NCBI RefSeq assembly: GCF_030162935.1 | Contig: NZ_JASAUZ010000067.1 | Location: 1 to 64,000 of the forward strand | DNA from: Comamonas halotolerans | GTDB lineage: Bacteria > Pseudomonadota > Gammaproteobacteria > Burkholderiales > Burkholderiaceae_C | Direction: 5' to 3' | Length of the DNA: 64,000 nucleotides | Part shown: piece by piece, positions 8,297 to 17,420 of the stretch | Layout of the letters: each line of letters opens with the position of its first letter | How positions within the stretch are numbered: the first letter of the stretch is position 1 | Program-made: the position numbers and the translations under genes | Notes under the pieces: model-generated | Told to the model about the DNA's origin: nothing | The model's input: the letters and a program-made list of their open reading frames with translations, nothing else | Databases searched by the model: none

Positions 8297-10408
8297 TTAT
8301 TTGTTCAAGCTGTCAAAGTTCTTGCCTTCAGCAACCAGCTTTTCCAGCAGGGCTGCTGGTTTCCAGAACAGCGGGTCTTCTTTTTCAAATTCCTTGATGT
8401 CTGCCAGCACCTTGTCCAGGCCTTGCATGTCGGCCCACTTCATGGGACCGCCGCGGTAACGCGGGAAGCCATAGCCTGAGATGAAGGTCACGTCCACATC
8501 CAGTGGGCGCAGGGCAATGCCCTCTTCCACCACCTTGGCACCTTCGTTGACCATGGAAGCCATGTAACGGCGCAGAATTTCCTCAGGTGTGAACTTGCGT
8601 GGTGTCACGCCCTTCTTGGCACGCTCGGCATCCACAATGGCCAGCACTTCAGGGTCAGGCTGGCCCACACGTGCACCTTGGGGATAGAGGTAAAAACCAC
8701 GGCCTGTCTTTTGACCGAACCAGCCGTTTTCACAAATGCGGTCAGCCACTTCCACGTAGCGTGCCTTGGGGTCACGAGTGGCAGCGCGGCGCTTGCGCGT
8801 GGCCCAGCCAATATCACCACCAGCCAGGTCTGTCACCTGGAAGGGGCCCATGGGGTAGCCAAAACCTCGCACGGCTTCGTCAATTTCGTAGGGCGATGCC
8901 CCGTCTTCCATGATGTAGTCAGCAGCCTGCTTGTACACGGCCAGAATGCGATTGCCGATAAAGCCATCACACACACCAGCGCGCACAGGCACTTTCTTGA
9001 GCTTCTTGGCCAACTCGAATGCGGTTGCCACGACATCGGCGGACACCTTGGCAGGTACCACGATTTCGAGCAACTTCATGATGTTGGCAGGGCTGAAGAA
9101 GTGCAGGCCAATCACGTCTTGAGGACGGCTTGTGGCAGCAGCAATCGCGTCAATATCCAGATAAGAAGTGTTGGTGGCCAGCACAGCGCCTGGCTTGCAC
9201 ACACGGTCCAGCTCCTTGAACACGGCTTTCTTGACTTCAAGGTCTTCGAACACCGCCTCGATCACCAGGTCCACCTCTTTCAGGTCGTCATAGCTGGTCG
9301 AAGGTGTGTAGCGCGCAAGAATGGCGGCCTTGCCCTCTTCAGTCATGCGGCCCTTGGCGATCAAACCGTTGTAGACCTTCTCCACATTGGCATGGCCACG
9401 GGCAATCGATTCGGCATCGCGTTCAACCATGATCACAGGGTAGCCCGCATCCAGTGCTGCCACAGTGATGCCTGCACCCATGGTGCCTCCGCCAATGATG
9501 GCCAGCTTGTTGAACGCGCGGGGCGCAGCAGCCTTGGCTTCTGGGATCTTGGCAGTTTCACGCTCAGCAAAGAATGCGTGAATCAGTCCTTGGCGCTGTG
9601 GGCTTTCCAGGCATTGCACAAACAGCTCGCGCTCCTTGGCCAAACCCTGGTCAAAAGGCAGCTCCACGGCAGCCTTGGCGCATTCGATGATCTTCAAAGG
9701 CGAGAACAGGCCTCGCGCTTTCTTGGCAGTGTCGATGGCCAGTGCCTCCAGATCGGCCAGAGCAGCCACCTTGTCCGAAATTTCGATATTGCGGGTACGG
9801 AGCACCGCAGCACCATCAGCCAGCAGTTCACGTGTGTAGTTGAGGCCCGCGGCCAGCACATCATCGCCATCCACCAGCTTGTCTACCAAGCCTGCCGCAG
9901 CCGCAGCCTTGGCGCTCAGATGCTTGCCGCTAAGCATCAACTCGGTGGCGGCCTTCACCCCCATCACACGTGGAGCTCGCTGTGTGCCCCCTGCGCCGGG
10001 CAACAGGCCCAGATTTACCTCGGGCAGACCCAGCAGGGCTTTGGGCAATGCCACACGGTAATGTGCCGACAGTGCAATCTCCAGCCCGCCGCCAAGCGCA
10101 GGCCCGTGAATGGCGGCAACCACCAGCTTGTCGCTGGCTTCAATGCGGTTGCACACATCGGGAAGTGATGGTGGCATCGCAGGCTTGCCAAATTCACGGA
10201 TGTCAGCCCCCGCGATAAATGCCTTGCCCTCTCCCACTATCAGCACCGCCTTCACAGCCACATCAGCAGCGGCCTGTTCCACAGCAGCCAGCAGCCCAGC
10301 GCGCACCGCCTGGCCCAAAGCATTCACGGGTGGATTGTTGATGCTGACGACCAGAACCTCGCCATCCAGGCGGGTTTGGACTACGGAAGCGTTGCTGTCA
10401 AAACTCAT
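8297..10408 (-). CDS. Enoyl-CoA hydratase / 3-hydroxyacyl-CoA dehydrogenase fusion (PimF/FadJ-like)
   Basis: A 703-aa bifunctional beta-oxidation enzyme. The N-terminal crotonase domain (about 1-190) has the oxyanion segment IAGADIREF and both hydratase glutamates, Glu110 in GGGLE and Glu130 in LPEVN, 20 residues apart. The NAD-binding domain begins near residue 300 with GGGTMGAG (306-313), followed by two 3-hydroxyacyl-CoA dehydrogenase C-terminal domains (about 485-580 and 615-700). It hydrates the enoyl-CoA and oxidises the product to 3-oxoacyl-CoA for the thiolase downstream. It is the first gene of the minus-strand operon and diverges from a LysR regulator across 128 bp. Confidence 0.95.
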   Translation of the reverse strand: MSFDSNASVVQTRLDGEVLVVSINNPPVNALGQAVRAGLLAAVEQAAADVAVKAVLIVGEGKAFIAGADIREFGKPAMPPSLPDVCNRIEASDKLVVAAIHGPALGGGLEIALSAHYRVALPKALLGLPEVNLGLLPGAGGTQRAPRVMGVKAATELMLSGKHLSAKAAAAAGLVDKLVDGDDVLAAGLNYTRELLADGAAVLRTRNIEISDKVAALADLEALAIDTAKKARGLFSPLKIIECAKAAVELPFDQGLAKERELFVQCLESPQRQGLIHAFFAERETAKIPEAKAAAPRAFNKLAIIGGGTMGAGITVAALDAGYPVIMVERDAESIARGHANVEKVYNGLIAKGRMTEEGKAAILARYTPSTSYDDLKEVDLVIEAVFEDLEVKKAVFKELDRVCKPGAVLATNTSYLDIDAIAAATSRPQDVIGLHFFSPANIMKLLEIVVPAKVSADVVATAFELAKKLKKVPVRAGVCDGFIGNRILAVYKQAADYIMEDGASPYEIDEAVRGFGYPMGPFQVTDLAGGDIGWATRKRRAATRDPKARYVEVADRICENGWFGQKTGRGFYLYPQGARVGQPDPEVLAIVDAERAKKGVTPRKFTPEEILRRYMASMVNEGAKVVEEGIALRPLDVDVTFISGYGFPRYRGGPMKWADMQGLDKVLADIKEFEKEDPLFWKPAALLEKLVAEGKNFDSLNK

Positions 10409-10488
10409 TGCGCGTGTCTCCGGAACTACGTTGTGAGAGGAAAAGTCGTTTTTACTACGACAATGCTTCTTTACAATTCCTTAAAAAA

Positions 10489-10503
10489 TTGACACAGTGT
10501 CAA
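10489..10503. promoter_or_regulatory. Perfect palindrome in the divergent regulatory region (candidate operator)
   Basis: TTGACAC-A-GTGTCAA, seven-base arms around one central base, lies between the two divergent starts, 34 bp before the LysR GTG and about 81 bp before the hydratase/dehydrogenase gene. Each arm also contains a TTGACA hexamer that could serve as a -35 box in either direction. It is the natural candidate site for the adjacent LysR regulator; no binding data exist here. Confidence 0.6.
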
Positions 10504-10536
10504 ATACTTTTGAACAATAACAAGGGAAAACCCTAG

Positions 10537-11454
10537 GTGGACCTGCAATCACTCACTCTGCTCGTAGAGATCATCGACAGCGGAAACCTCAGCCAAGCCG
10601 CCCGCAAACTGAAGATGACGCGTGCCAACGTGAGCTATCACCTGGCACAGCTAGAAAAGTCGGTGGGCGTACAGTTGGTCAAACGCACCACACGCCGCGT
10701 AGAACCTACAGAGGTGGGTTTGCGCCTGTATGAGCATGGCCGCAATGTGCACAACGAAATACTGGCCGCGCGCGAAACCATTACCAGCCTGGGGCATGAG
10801 CTGCGTGGCCGCGTGGGTATCAGCGTGCCCAGTGGTTACGGACAGATTGTGATGAGCCAATGGCTGATCGAGTTCAAGCGCCTGAACCCTGGCATCGTGC
10901 TGGACGTGCTGTTCGAAAATCGTGCAGACAACTTGCGCGATGAAGTGGACATTGCGATTCGTGTGATGCAAGAGCCACCACTGTCAGTGATTGCTCGTAG
11001 CCTGGGCGATGTGCGCTATGTGGCCTGCGCCTCCAGGGACTACGCCTTGCAGCATGGTCTGCCTCAAACCCTGATGGAGCTGCGTGCCAGCCCCTTGATC
11101 ACTGCAGGGGTCACTGGCCGCCAGCTGCGGCTATCGGCATACCAGGGCCTGGAGCGCCAGGAAGTGATGCTGGAGCCCACTCTCAGCTCCGAACACTTTC
11201 CATTCTTGCGAGAAGGCATTCTGGCAGGGCTGGGCGTTGGTCTGGTGCCCGATTACGTGGTCAAGGACAAAGTTGCCAGCGGCGAAATTCTGACAACGCT
11301 CAGCGATTACCGGCTGAGCATCTTTGGCACACATATGTACTTGCTCTATCTTCCCAACCGCCACCAGACTCGGGCAGTACGCACATGCATTGATTTTCTG
11401 CTGGCCAAAGCACGTAGCGACAACCTACCGCCATCCCGGCCTGAGCGAAGCTAA
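10537..11454 (+). CDS. LysR-family transcriptional regulator
   Basis: A 305-aa LysR-type regulator. The GTG start places the winged helix-turn-helix at residues 1-60 (MDLQSLTLLVEIID..LSQAARKLKMTRANVSYHL); the effector domain follows (about 88-295, starting LRGRVGISVPSG). It is transcribed divergently from the acyl-CoA operon, the classic arrangement for a LysR activator of a neighbouring catabolic operon, with the effector probably an operon intermediate such as an acyl-CoA or the free acid (inference). It converges on the lipoprotein gene and shares a hairpin with it. Confidence 0.92.
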   Translation: MDLQSLTLLVEIIDSGNLSQAARKLKMTRANVSYHLAQLEKSVGVQLVKRTTRRVEPTEVGLRLYEHGRNVHNEILAARETITSLGHELRGRVGISVPSGYGQIVMSQWLIEFKRLNPGIVLDVLFENRADNLRDEVDIAIRVMQEPPLSVIARSLGDVRYVACASRDYALQHGLPQTLMELRASPLITAGVTGRQLRLSAYQGLERQEVMLEPTLSSEHFPFLREGILAGLGVGLVPDYVVKDKVASGEILTTLSDYRLSIFGTHMYLLYLPNRHQTRAVRTCIDFLLAKARSDNLPPSRPERS

Positions 11455-11484
11455 AAAAGCCTGCTGGCGTACCCGCAGGCCTTT
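11452..11484. terminator. Hairpin terminator between convergent genes
   Basis: GCCTGC (11459-11464) pairs with GCAGGC (11475-11480). Read on the minus strand the stem is followed by TTTTTT, so it best serves the lipoprotein gene; the run on the plus strand is shorter. It overlaps the LysR stop codon. Confidence 0.65.
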
Positions 11485-11493
11485 ACAGGAAAT

Positions 11494-12102
11494 CTAGCCT
11501 CTCTCATCGCGCCGATCTGGGCGTGATGGTCCACCTCCACCGCGGTTGTGCTCACCTTCTCTACGTGGAGGACGGGCATCTTCGCGCTGTGGCGGGCGGT
11601 TAGGCCTTGCCTGCGGCGGGCGTGGTTGATCAGGCCGCATCTGCGGTGGTCGTTGCCCCCCATCCGGACGCATTTGCGGAGGCCGTGGGCGTGGCTGATC
11701 CGGCCTGAACTGCGGGGGACGGGGGCGATCATCCGGCCGCACCACTGGAGGTCGAGGGTTGGGCGGCGGCATGATGTGCGGAGGTCGAGGTGGCTGCACC
11801 ATCGGACGATGCGGAGGCGGTGCAGGGCGATAGCCTGGCGGAGCCCAGCGACCTGGGCGCCAATCGTATCGGCTGCCACCCCAAAACCAGTCCCCGGCCA
11901 CCCACACGTGGTGCGGCGAAGGTGCCACCGTACGGTATTCCACGCGAGGCGGTGGCGGGTGGCCATAGTCTGTATACACCGTGGTGCTGGTGTAGCCGTA
12001 TTCCGCATAGCCATCATCCATGGGCGCAACCACACATCCACTCATTGCAGCCAAGGCCAGCAGACTAAAGGCCCATGTGGCTCGACGCATATTTGTTTGC
12101 AC
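11494..12102 (-). CDS. Proline/arginine-rich YXWGXW-type lipoprotein
   Basis: A predicted 202-aa outer-surface or periplasmic lipoprotein. The GTG start at 12102 is preferred since AAGGAG lies eight bases upstream; an ATG twelve bases inside is the alternative. The signal peptide (MRRATWAFSLLALAAMSGC) ends in an AMSGC lipobox. The next 60 residues include VWVAGDWFWGGSRYDWRPGRW, which fits the YXWGXW repeat family of proteobacterial lipoproteins. The second half is low-complexity, built of degenerate RPPQMRPDQPR units, and ends in a basic GGG-rich tail. Function is unknown; a cell-wall or polyanion-binding tether is one guess. Confidence 0.75.
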   Translation of the reverse strand: MQTNMRRATWAFSLLALAAMSGCVVAPMDDGYAEYGYTSTTVYTDYGHPPPPRVEYRTVAPSPHHVWVAGDWFWGGSRYDWRPGRWAPPGYRPAPPPHRPMVQPPRPPHIMPPPNPRPPVVRPDDRPRPPQFRPDQPRPRPPQMRPDGGQRPPQMRPDQPRPPQARPNRPPQREDARPPRREGEHNRGGGGPSRPDRRDERG

Positions 12103-12208
12103 GGCAATCGCTCCTTGGAAATAGATGGATCTCAGTTTTTTTGTAACGTCCGCCATACCTTGGAAGCTGACACCTGATCCAGGCAATTTGTAAGACTTCT
12201 TAAAGCGC

Positions 12209-14164
12209 TTACACCCCCTCTTTGGGCTGCATGCTCACATCGAAGGCGCAAGCACGATTGCGCCCCAATTTCTTGGCTTGGTACAAAGCAACATCTGCCT
12301 GAGCAAACAATTCACGCATCGCACACTCCTGGTCCTCAGGCTTTTTGTTATAGACCGGCCAGACAGTAGCCCCTCCCACACTGATGGTGACCACTTTGTA
12401 CTCCGGCGAAGCCAGGTGCTCAATTTGCATACGCTCAACGGCTTGGCAAAACTTCTTGGCAATCATCAGCGCATTGGCTGCATTGGTATTGGGCAATAAC
12501 ACAGCAAATTCTTCACCGCCGAAACGAGCCACGACATCTTCCTCCCGCGTGACTGTTTCAATCAGTTTTCTAGCTACACGTTTGAGGCACTCGTCCCCAT
12601 CCAGGTGGCCATAGAAATCATTAAAACCTTTGAAGTAGTCAACATCCACCATCAGCACCGAAAGCGCCTGACTGCTACGACATGCCCTCATCCACTCCTG
12701 TCTGACGGCTTCGTCCAGCGCAAACCGGTTTGCCAGCCCCGTCAAGGCGTCAGTGCGCACTTGTGCTTCCAAAGAGCGACGGTAGGTGGCCAGTTCCTCT
12801 TCTGTTTTCTTGCGTAGACTGATGTCCTGGATAGTGCCTATCAGCTTCTTCTCATCGCTAAGGCCTTCATATTCGCACCAAGCCTCCAGCCATTTGGGGT
12901 GCACGCTTTTTTCAGGGAATACCCGGAAATGCGCCTGAAATGATTCATTGAGCACCAAGCTTTTGAATTTATCCCGGAGTACCGCTGCAATATCTTGCTC
13001 ATGCAGCATTGATTTGATTTTTTGAATGGAGAGATTCTCCTCCCCCATGAATCCCAAAATACTAGCAGCCATGGGAGACAGTGTGACTTCTCGCTTTTTC
13101 AAATCCACGGAGAAGTGACCAATTGACGCTGTTTTCTGCGCACGCTCCAGCCAACGCATATTACGCTGCAGCTGCGTCTTGAATTGCCGCTCCTGTTTTA
13201 CTAGCTGCCACACAGCATAAAGCGCCATGCAAGAGAGCACCAAAATCAGGCCGCCCACAGACAGCCCCAACCATAGGCTGTCGCTGCGTTGCTGCTCCAG
13301 AAATGCATCGGCTTCATCAATTTTGGAGACCAGCACCCAGGGTGAATCTGGAATCACGCTGACTACAGCTAGAACGCGTTGGTAACGGTAGTCTTTGTCA
13401 TATACCACCCCCCGCAAACCATGAAATGCCTGGACGGCTACAAACTGTATGTCAGTGATACTTCCAAACTTAGCCAATGCACCAGCATTATTGTGGCGCA
13501 AGGGATTGATGTGATAGATGTTCTCGCCTTCACGCTGCAGCAGGAGAGACTCTGATGAACTGCTGGCAGCACGCCATAAATCCAATAAGGGAAACAATGT
13601 GGCCCTGAGGTCAACAATCAACCAAATCGCTCCAACCGCTTCGTCCCGGTCAAACAAAGGAGCCAGCAGACTCAAGGACGGGTAGGCAAAGTTGCTATTG
13701 TCGTAAGGCTCCACAAACACTGCGCTGGCCGTTTCCAGTGCCTCTCGTAGTGCTTCCGACTCCCTAGGAGGCAATGAAGTATGGTTGCCGCCAGAACTGA
13801 GTAAAACTTTTCCCTCGACATTCAGCAGTACGGCTTTGGTGAAGTCCCCGCGTTCAACCAAGGAGCGCAGCCGGTCCGAAAGAGGCGTCAGATTTTCCTC
13901 TGTGGCGACCAACTCCCATGCATGGACTGCACGCGCCAGCAACTGGTCGTCTGAAATTGAATTGGCTGATGCCTGCAAACGGGTACGCCACTGCACCAAG
14001 CTGCGCACCGTCAGTTCGCTGGTGGTTTTCACCCCCGTTTCAACCTGATGACGAAAGCGTTTCTCCCGCTCCGCATAGCTTGCCCCTCCCCAAATGGCCA
14101 AGCCGGTAAGGAAGATCAGTAGCAATCCCAATGCCCACCAAACACGGCGCACTCTGAAGTTCAT
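12209..14164 (-). CDS. Membrane diguanylate cyclase (Cache-PAS-GGDEF)
   Basis: A 651-aa sensor that makes cyclic di-GMP from two GTP. A transmembrane helix at about 10-30 is followed by a long periplasmic region (about 35-300) of dCache type, a second helix (about 300-325), a PAS-like segment (about 345-455) and a GGDEF domain (about 475-640). The active-site motif GGEEF starts at residue 549, and the product-inhibition I-site REED (540-543) lies exactly five residues before it, so the enzyme should be active and feedback-inhibited. It stands alone, with an A+T-rich upstream region. The periplasmic ligand is unknown. Confidence 0.93.
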   Translation of the reverse strand: MNFRVRRVWWALGLLLIFLTGLAIWGGASYAEREKRFRHQVETGVKTTSELTVRSLVQWRTRLQASANSISDDQLLARAVHAWELVATEENLTPLSDRLRSLVERGDFTKAVLLNVEGKVLLSSGGNHTSLPPRESEALREALETASAVFVEPYDNSNFAYPSLSLLAPLFDRDEAVGAIWLIVDLRATLFPLLDLWRAASSSSESLLLQREGENIYHINPLRHNNAGALAKFGSITDIQFVAVQAFHGLRGVVYDKDYRYQRVLAVVSVIPDSPWVLVSKIDEADAFLEQQRSDSLWLGLSVGGLILVLSCMALYAVWQLVKQERQFKTQLQRNMRWLERAQKTASIGHFSVDLKKREVTLSPMAASILGFMGEENLSIQKIKSMLHEQDIAAVLRDKFKSLVLNESFQAHFRVFPEKSVHPKWLEAWCEYEGLSDEKKLIGTIQDISLRKKTEEELATYRRSLEAQVRTDALTGLANRFALDEAVRQEWMRACRSSQALSVLMVDVDYFKGFNDFYGHLDGDECLKRVARKLIETVTREEDVVARFGGEEFAVLLPNTNAANALMIAKKFCQAVERMQIEHLASPEYKVVTISVGGATVWPVYNKKPEDQECAMRELFAQADVALYQAKKLGRNRACAFDVSMQPKEGV

Positions 14165-14611
14165 AGCTGGCTGTTTTTATGGAACGGAATGAAATAGCTA
14201 ACGCATTAATTTTTATTAAAAATTTGTTCACATTCTTTCACAGAAAAATACAATAACAAAAGAATCATTGGTGAGTACATACATCTCAAATATAAAAAAA
14301 AGTCTCTCAGTCCCTTGAAGTTGCCCCATCAGGATCATCTTGAAGGTGCTGCCCCAAGCCTCACCTCGGCGCCCACCCTTGTCTCCACCACAAAGAAACG
14401 GAGGTCGAGTGTGTTTTTTCCTGCATCCAGCACAGAAGTTCCACAGAACACGCTTGACTGCCTCAGCCACTAGCTGCATAGCTTGGCCCAAACCAATCAA
14501 AGTCATCGCAGGCCCATGCCATCCTCAAACACCTCAAATAAGCATTTAGAAAAGACGCGACGCAGATTTGTGTGTTGAACAACACGCATGCAGCACATAG
14601 AGGAGGCAGCG
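14165..14611. other. Intergenic region without a recognised gene
   Basis: About 450 bp between the diguanylate cyclase start and a small open frame. The first 130 bases are very A+T-rich and probably hold the cyclase promoter on the minus strand. I see no tRNA, known RNA, inverted-repeat element or conserved coding frame in the rest. Confidence 0.6.
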
Positions 14612-14707
14612 ATGCATAAGCGCAGTGAAAGCACGCAGCAAGGTGGCGATGAAAACATCTGGCTTACTCATCAAGAGCATTCGACATCTCTAGGCTTCAG
14701 AACCTAG
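14612..14707 (+). CDS. Possible 31-aa small protein or leader peptide
   Basis: A short open frame, ATG to TAG, encoding a polar 31-residue peptide (begins MHKRSESTQQGG). The only strong support is a consensus AGGAGG (14601-14606) five bases before the ATG, stronger than most ribosome sites in this window. It ends 44 bp before the peptide-binding-protein gene on the same strand, so it could be a leader or a small protein; no homologue is recognised and chance is possible. Confidence 0.3.
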   Translation: MHKRSESTQQGGDENIWLTHQEHSTSLGFRT

Positions 14708-14751
14708 AAATTCATTGACGCAGTTTTCGAATAAAAAAACCAATATCCGCT

Positions 14752-16269
14752 ATGAAAAAGATATACAACACCCTCGTATCGAGGCGAAGATGTTTACAAA
14801 TTGCCACGGCCCTGGGCAGTGCCCCCCTTGCTTCGCAAGCATGGACTAGCCCAATGGCCGGGCGCAATACCGTCACCGCCAGCATTTCACTGGAGCCTGA
14901 TGCACTCGATCCAACCACCTACCATGCAGCGTCCATCGGCCAGATCATCCACCTCAATGTGTTGGAAGGACTGGTCAAAATCAATGAAAGTGGAGAGGTG
15001 GCTCCGCTCCTGGCGCAACGTTGGGAGATCAGCGCCGACCGCAAGACATACACTTTCGAGCTACACCCCAACACGCTGTTTCACGACGGCTCTCCGCTCA
15101 CAGCAGAAACCGTGCGTTTCAGCCTGGATCGTTGCCAGCAAGTAGGCAGCCGAAACAAGGCTCATGCCAGCTTCTTCAAAAATATTGCGCGAGTCCAAGC
15201 ACTTGCTCCGCTGCAAGTGCAGTTACAACTGCACCGCCCCGATCCGCTGACACTGTTTCGCCTGGGCGAATCCACTGCCGTCATATTGCACCCTGACACC
15301 GTAAGCCAGGCAGCGCAGCACCCGGTAGGCACAGGGCCATATGCCATTGTTGAATGGCGCAAAGGGCACAGCCTGCGCATGCGCAAGTTTGCGAACTATC
15401 GCCAGGCAGCTCCCCAGCGCATTGAGCATGCAACCTTCCGGTTCATCCCATCGCTTTCCCTGCAATCCGAGGCCATGGAGCGTGGTGATATCGACATTTC
15501 ATTCAACCTCATCACACACGACTTGCATCGTTTTCAAAGCGATCCCCGATATCAGGTGATGATAGGAGCCACCAGCGGCAAGGGCCTGCTAGCACTCAAC
15601 CACCGCATGCCAGTCCTACAAGATGTGCGTGTACGGCAGGCGCTGTCACATGCGATCGACAAGCAGGCCTTTATCGAACGCGTGTTAAAAGGCAAAGGCA
15701 CTGCCATTGGCAGCCATTTCACGCCTGCAGATCCTGGTTTTCTCAACCTCGCAAACACCTACCCTTACAGCCCGGTACAAGCCAGGCGATTGTTGCGTGA
15801 AGCAGGTATTACTAAGCCACTGGAGTTTACTTTGACGGCCTTGCCCATCCCCTACGCGCGGGAGGGAGCACCAGTCATTGCAGAATACTTGGCCCAGGTA
15901 GGCATCCATCTCAAAATTCAGCCGGTGACCTGGGCAGAATGGTTAGGTAAAACATTCAAAGGGGACTTTGAACTGACGCTGATCACGCATATCGAACCAC
16001 AGGATCACTTGATCTACCTGGATCCTGATTACTACTTTGGCTACGACAGCCCCGCATTCAGAGATTTGGCGCAGCGCCATAACAACAGCAACAGTCCCCG
16101 CCAGCGCCAGCAGATGTTCAGCGAGATGCAACGCCATCTGGCAAGCGATGTTGCCAGTGTGTGGTTGTTTTCTCCGCAGCTGTGCACGGTCGCACGGCGC
16201 GGCCTACAAGGCCTTCAGATGAACCACCCGGTATGGGTGCATGATCTCAGCGGTCTTCGCTGGGTGTGA
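14752..16269 (+). CDS. Peptide-type ABC transporter substrate-binding protein (SBP family 5), Tat-exported
   Basis: A 505-aa periplasmic binding protein of the DppA/OppA/NikA family. The N-terminus has SRRRCLQ (10-16), a near-consensus twin-arginine motif, then a hydrophobic stretch and a likely cleavage near SQA. The body has family features such as LNVLEGLVKI, LAQRWEIS, VRFSLDR and PVGTGPYAIVEW. No permease or ATPase gene is adjacent, so it is an orphan receptor that must use a transporter encoded elsewhere. Substrate cannot be assigned: peptides, nickel chelates or other solutes are all possible. A strong terminator follows. Confidence 0.9.
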   Translation: MKKIYNTLVSRRRCLQIATALGSAPLASQAWTSPMAGRNTVTASISLEPDALDPTTYHAASIGQIIHLNVLEGLVKINESGEVAPLLAQRWEISADRKTYTFELHPNTLFHDGSPLTAETVRFSLDRCQQVGSRNKAHASFFKNIARVQALAPLQVQLQLHRPDPLTLFRLGESTAVILHPDTVSQAAQHPVGTGPYAIVEWRKGHSLRMRKFANYRQAAPQRIEHATFRFIPSLSLQSEAMERGDIDISFNLITHDLHRFQSDPRYQVMIGATSGKGLLALNHRMPVLQDVRVRQALSHAIDKQAFIERVLKGKGTAIGSHFTPADPGFLNLANTYPYSPVQARRLLREAGITKPLEFTLTALPIPYAREGAPVIAEYLAQVGIHLKIQPVTWAEWLGKTFKGDFELTLITHIEPQDHLIYLDPDYYFGYDSPAFRDLAQRHNNSNSPRQRQQMFSEMQRHLASDVASVWLFSPQLCTVARRGLQGLQMNHPVWVHDLSGLRWV

Positions 16270-16278
16270 ATCGGATAC

Positions 16279-16307
16279 AAAAAAGCCCGGTCAAGCCGGG
16301 CTTTTTT
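16279..16307. terminator. Bidirectional rho-independent terminator
   Basis: AAAAAAGCCCGG, a five-base loop, then CCGGGCTTTTTT. The stem is flanked by A and T runs on both sides, so it can end both the binding-protein gene and the convergent htpX gene. Confidence 0.9.
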
Positions 16308-16323
16308 CCAAAGTTATTCGCGC

Positions 16324-17196
16324 TCAGCCATGATTTTGCAACGCAGCGATACGTTCTTCAATCGGTGGGTGGCTGGAGAAAAGCTTGCCAATACCACCGG
16401 TGATACCCATGGCCTGCATGCTCTTGGGCAGCTCACCTGGCACCATGCCACCTAACCGCGCCAAGGCATTCACCATGGGCTGCTTGCGGCCCATCAACTG
16501 TGCTGCACCGGCATCGGCACGGAATTCACGCTGGCGTGAGAACCAGGCCACGATGATCGCTGCTGCAAAGCCCAGCAAGATGTCCATCACGATGGTGGTC
16601 ACGTAGTAGCCAATGCCAGGTCCGGAGTTTTCCGAATCCCCCTTGCGCAAGAAGCTGTCAACGGCGTAACCCACAATGCGCGAGAGGAAAATCACAAAGG
16701 TGTTCATCACACCCTGAATCAGGGTCATCGTGACCATATCACCATTGGCAATGTGCGCCACTTCATGGCCAATGACGGCCTCCACCTCTTCACGTGTCAT
16801 CCCCTGGAGCAAACCCGTGGATACCGCCACCAGGGCACTGTTTTTGAACGCACCAGTCGCAAAAGCATTGGGCTCGCCCTCGTAAATACCCACTTCAGGC
16901 ATACCAATGCCGGCCTTATCAGCAAACTTGCGCACGGTGTCCACAATCCAGGCTTCGTCGGCATTGCGGGGCTGCTCGATCACGTGCACGCCTGACGACC
17001 ATTTGGCCACGGGCTTGGAGATCAGCAAGGAGATGATGGCACCACCAAAGCCCATGATGAAGGCAAAGCCCAGCAAGGCACCAAGGTTCAGGCCATTGGC
17101 GGTCAAAAAGCGATTCACGCCCAGCAAGCTGGCCGTAATGCCCAAAACCACCACCACGGCAATATTGGTCAACAAAAAGAGTGCGATACGTTTCAT
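16324..17196 (-). CDS. htpX: Protease HtpX (M48 family)
   Basis: A 290-aa inner-membrane zinc metalloprotease that degrades misfolded membrane proteins. Two N-terminal transmembrane helices (about 4-26 and 37-58) precede the catalytic HEVAH motif (144-148); the third zinc ligand is Glu224 in EFRADAG. Two further hydrophobic segments (about 155-175 and 197-218) lie between them. Length and motif order match HtpX of proteobacteria. It is a single-gene unit; in other bacteria it is induced by envelope or heat stress, but no obvious stress promoter is visible in the 220 bp upstream. Confidence 0.97.
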   Translation of the reverse strand: MKRIALFLLTNIAVVVVLGITASLLGVNRFLTANGLNLGALLGFAFIMGFGGAIISLLISKPVAKWSSGVHVIEQPRNADEAWIVDTVRKFADKAGIGMPEVGIYEGEPNAFATGAFKNSALVAVSTGLLQGMTREEVEAVIGHEVAHIANGDMVTMTLIQGVMNTFVIFLSRIVGYAVDSFLRKGDSENSGPGIGYYVTTIVMDILLGFAAAIIVAWFSRQREFRADAGAAQLMGRKQPMVNALARLGGMVPGELPKSMQAMGITGGIGKLFSSHPPIEERIAALQNHG

Positions 17197-17420
17197 TCTT
17201 GGATTTCTCCACGGTGGGGAAAAAACAGGTTCATGACCTCATGCAGCAAGATAGGGGCCAAGTCTGCGGATTCAAGCGTTGTCACCTTTCACACCCCTGC
17301 TGTTGTTTCGATATTTTGAGGGTGTACGCCATTTCTTAACGGTTGCAATCATAGATGGCAATGCTGGCTATGAGCAGACAGCAGCCATGTTAGTTCCGCA
17401 GCTTCTTCAGGGGAATGTGC

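Noticed and set aside
8678-10168. 496-aa open frame on the plus strand
   Set aside because: Antisense shadow of the 703-aa fusion enzyme, with no domain features.
14228-14506. 92-aa minus-strand open frame
   Set aside because: No ribosome site, odd composition, and no recognisable protein; left as intergenic.
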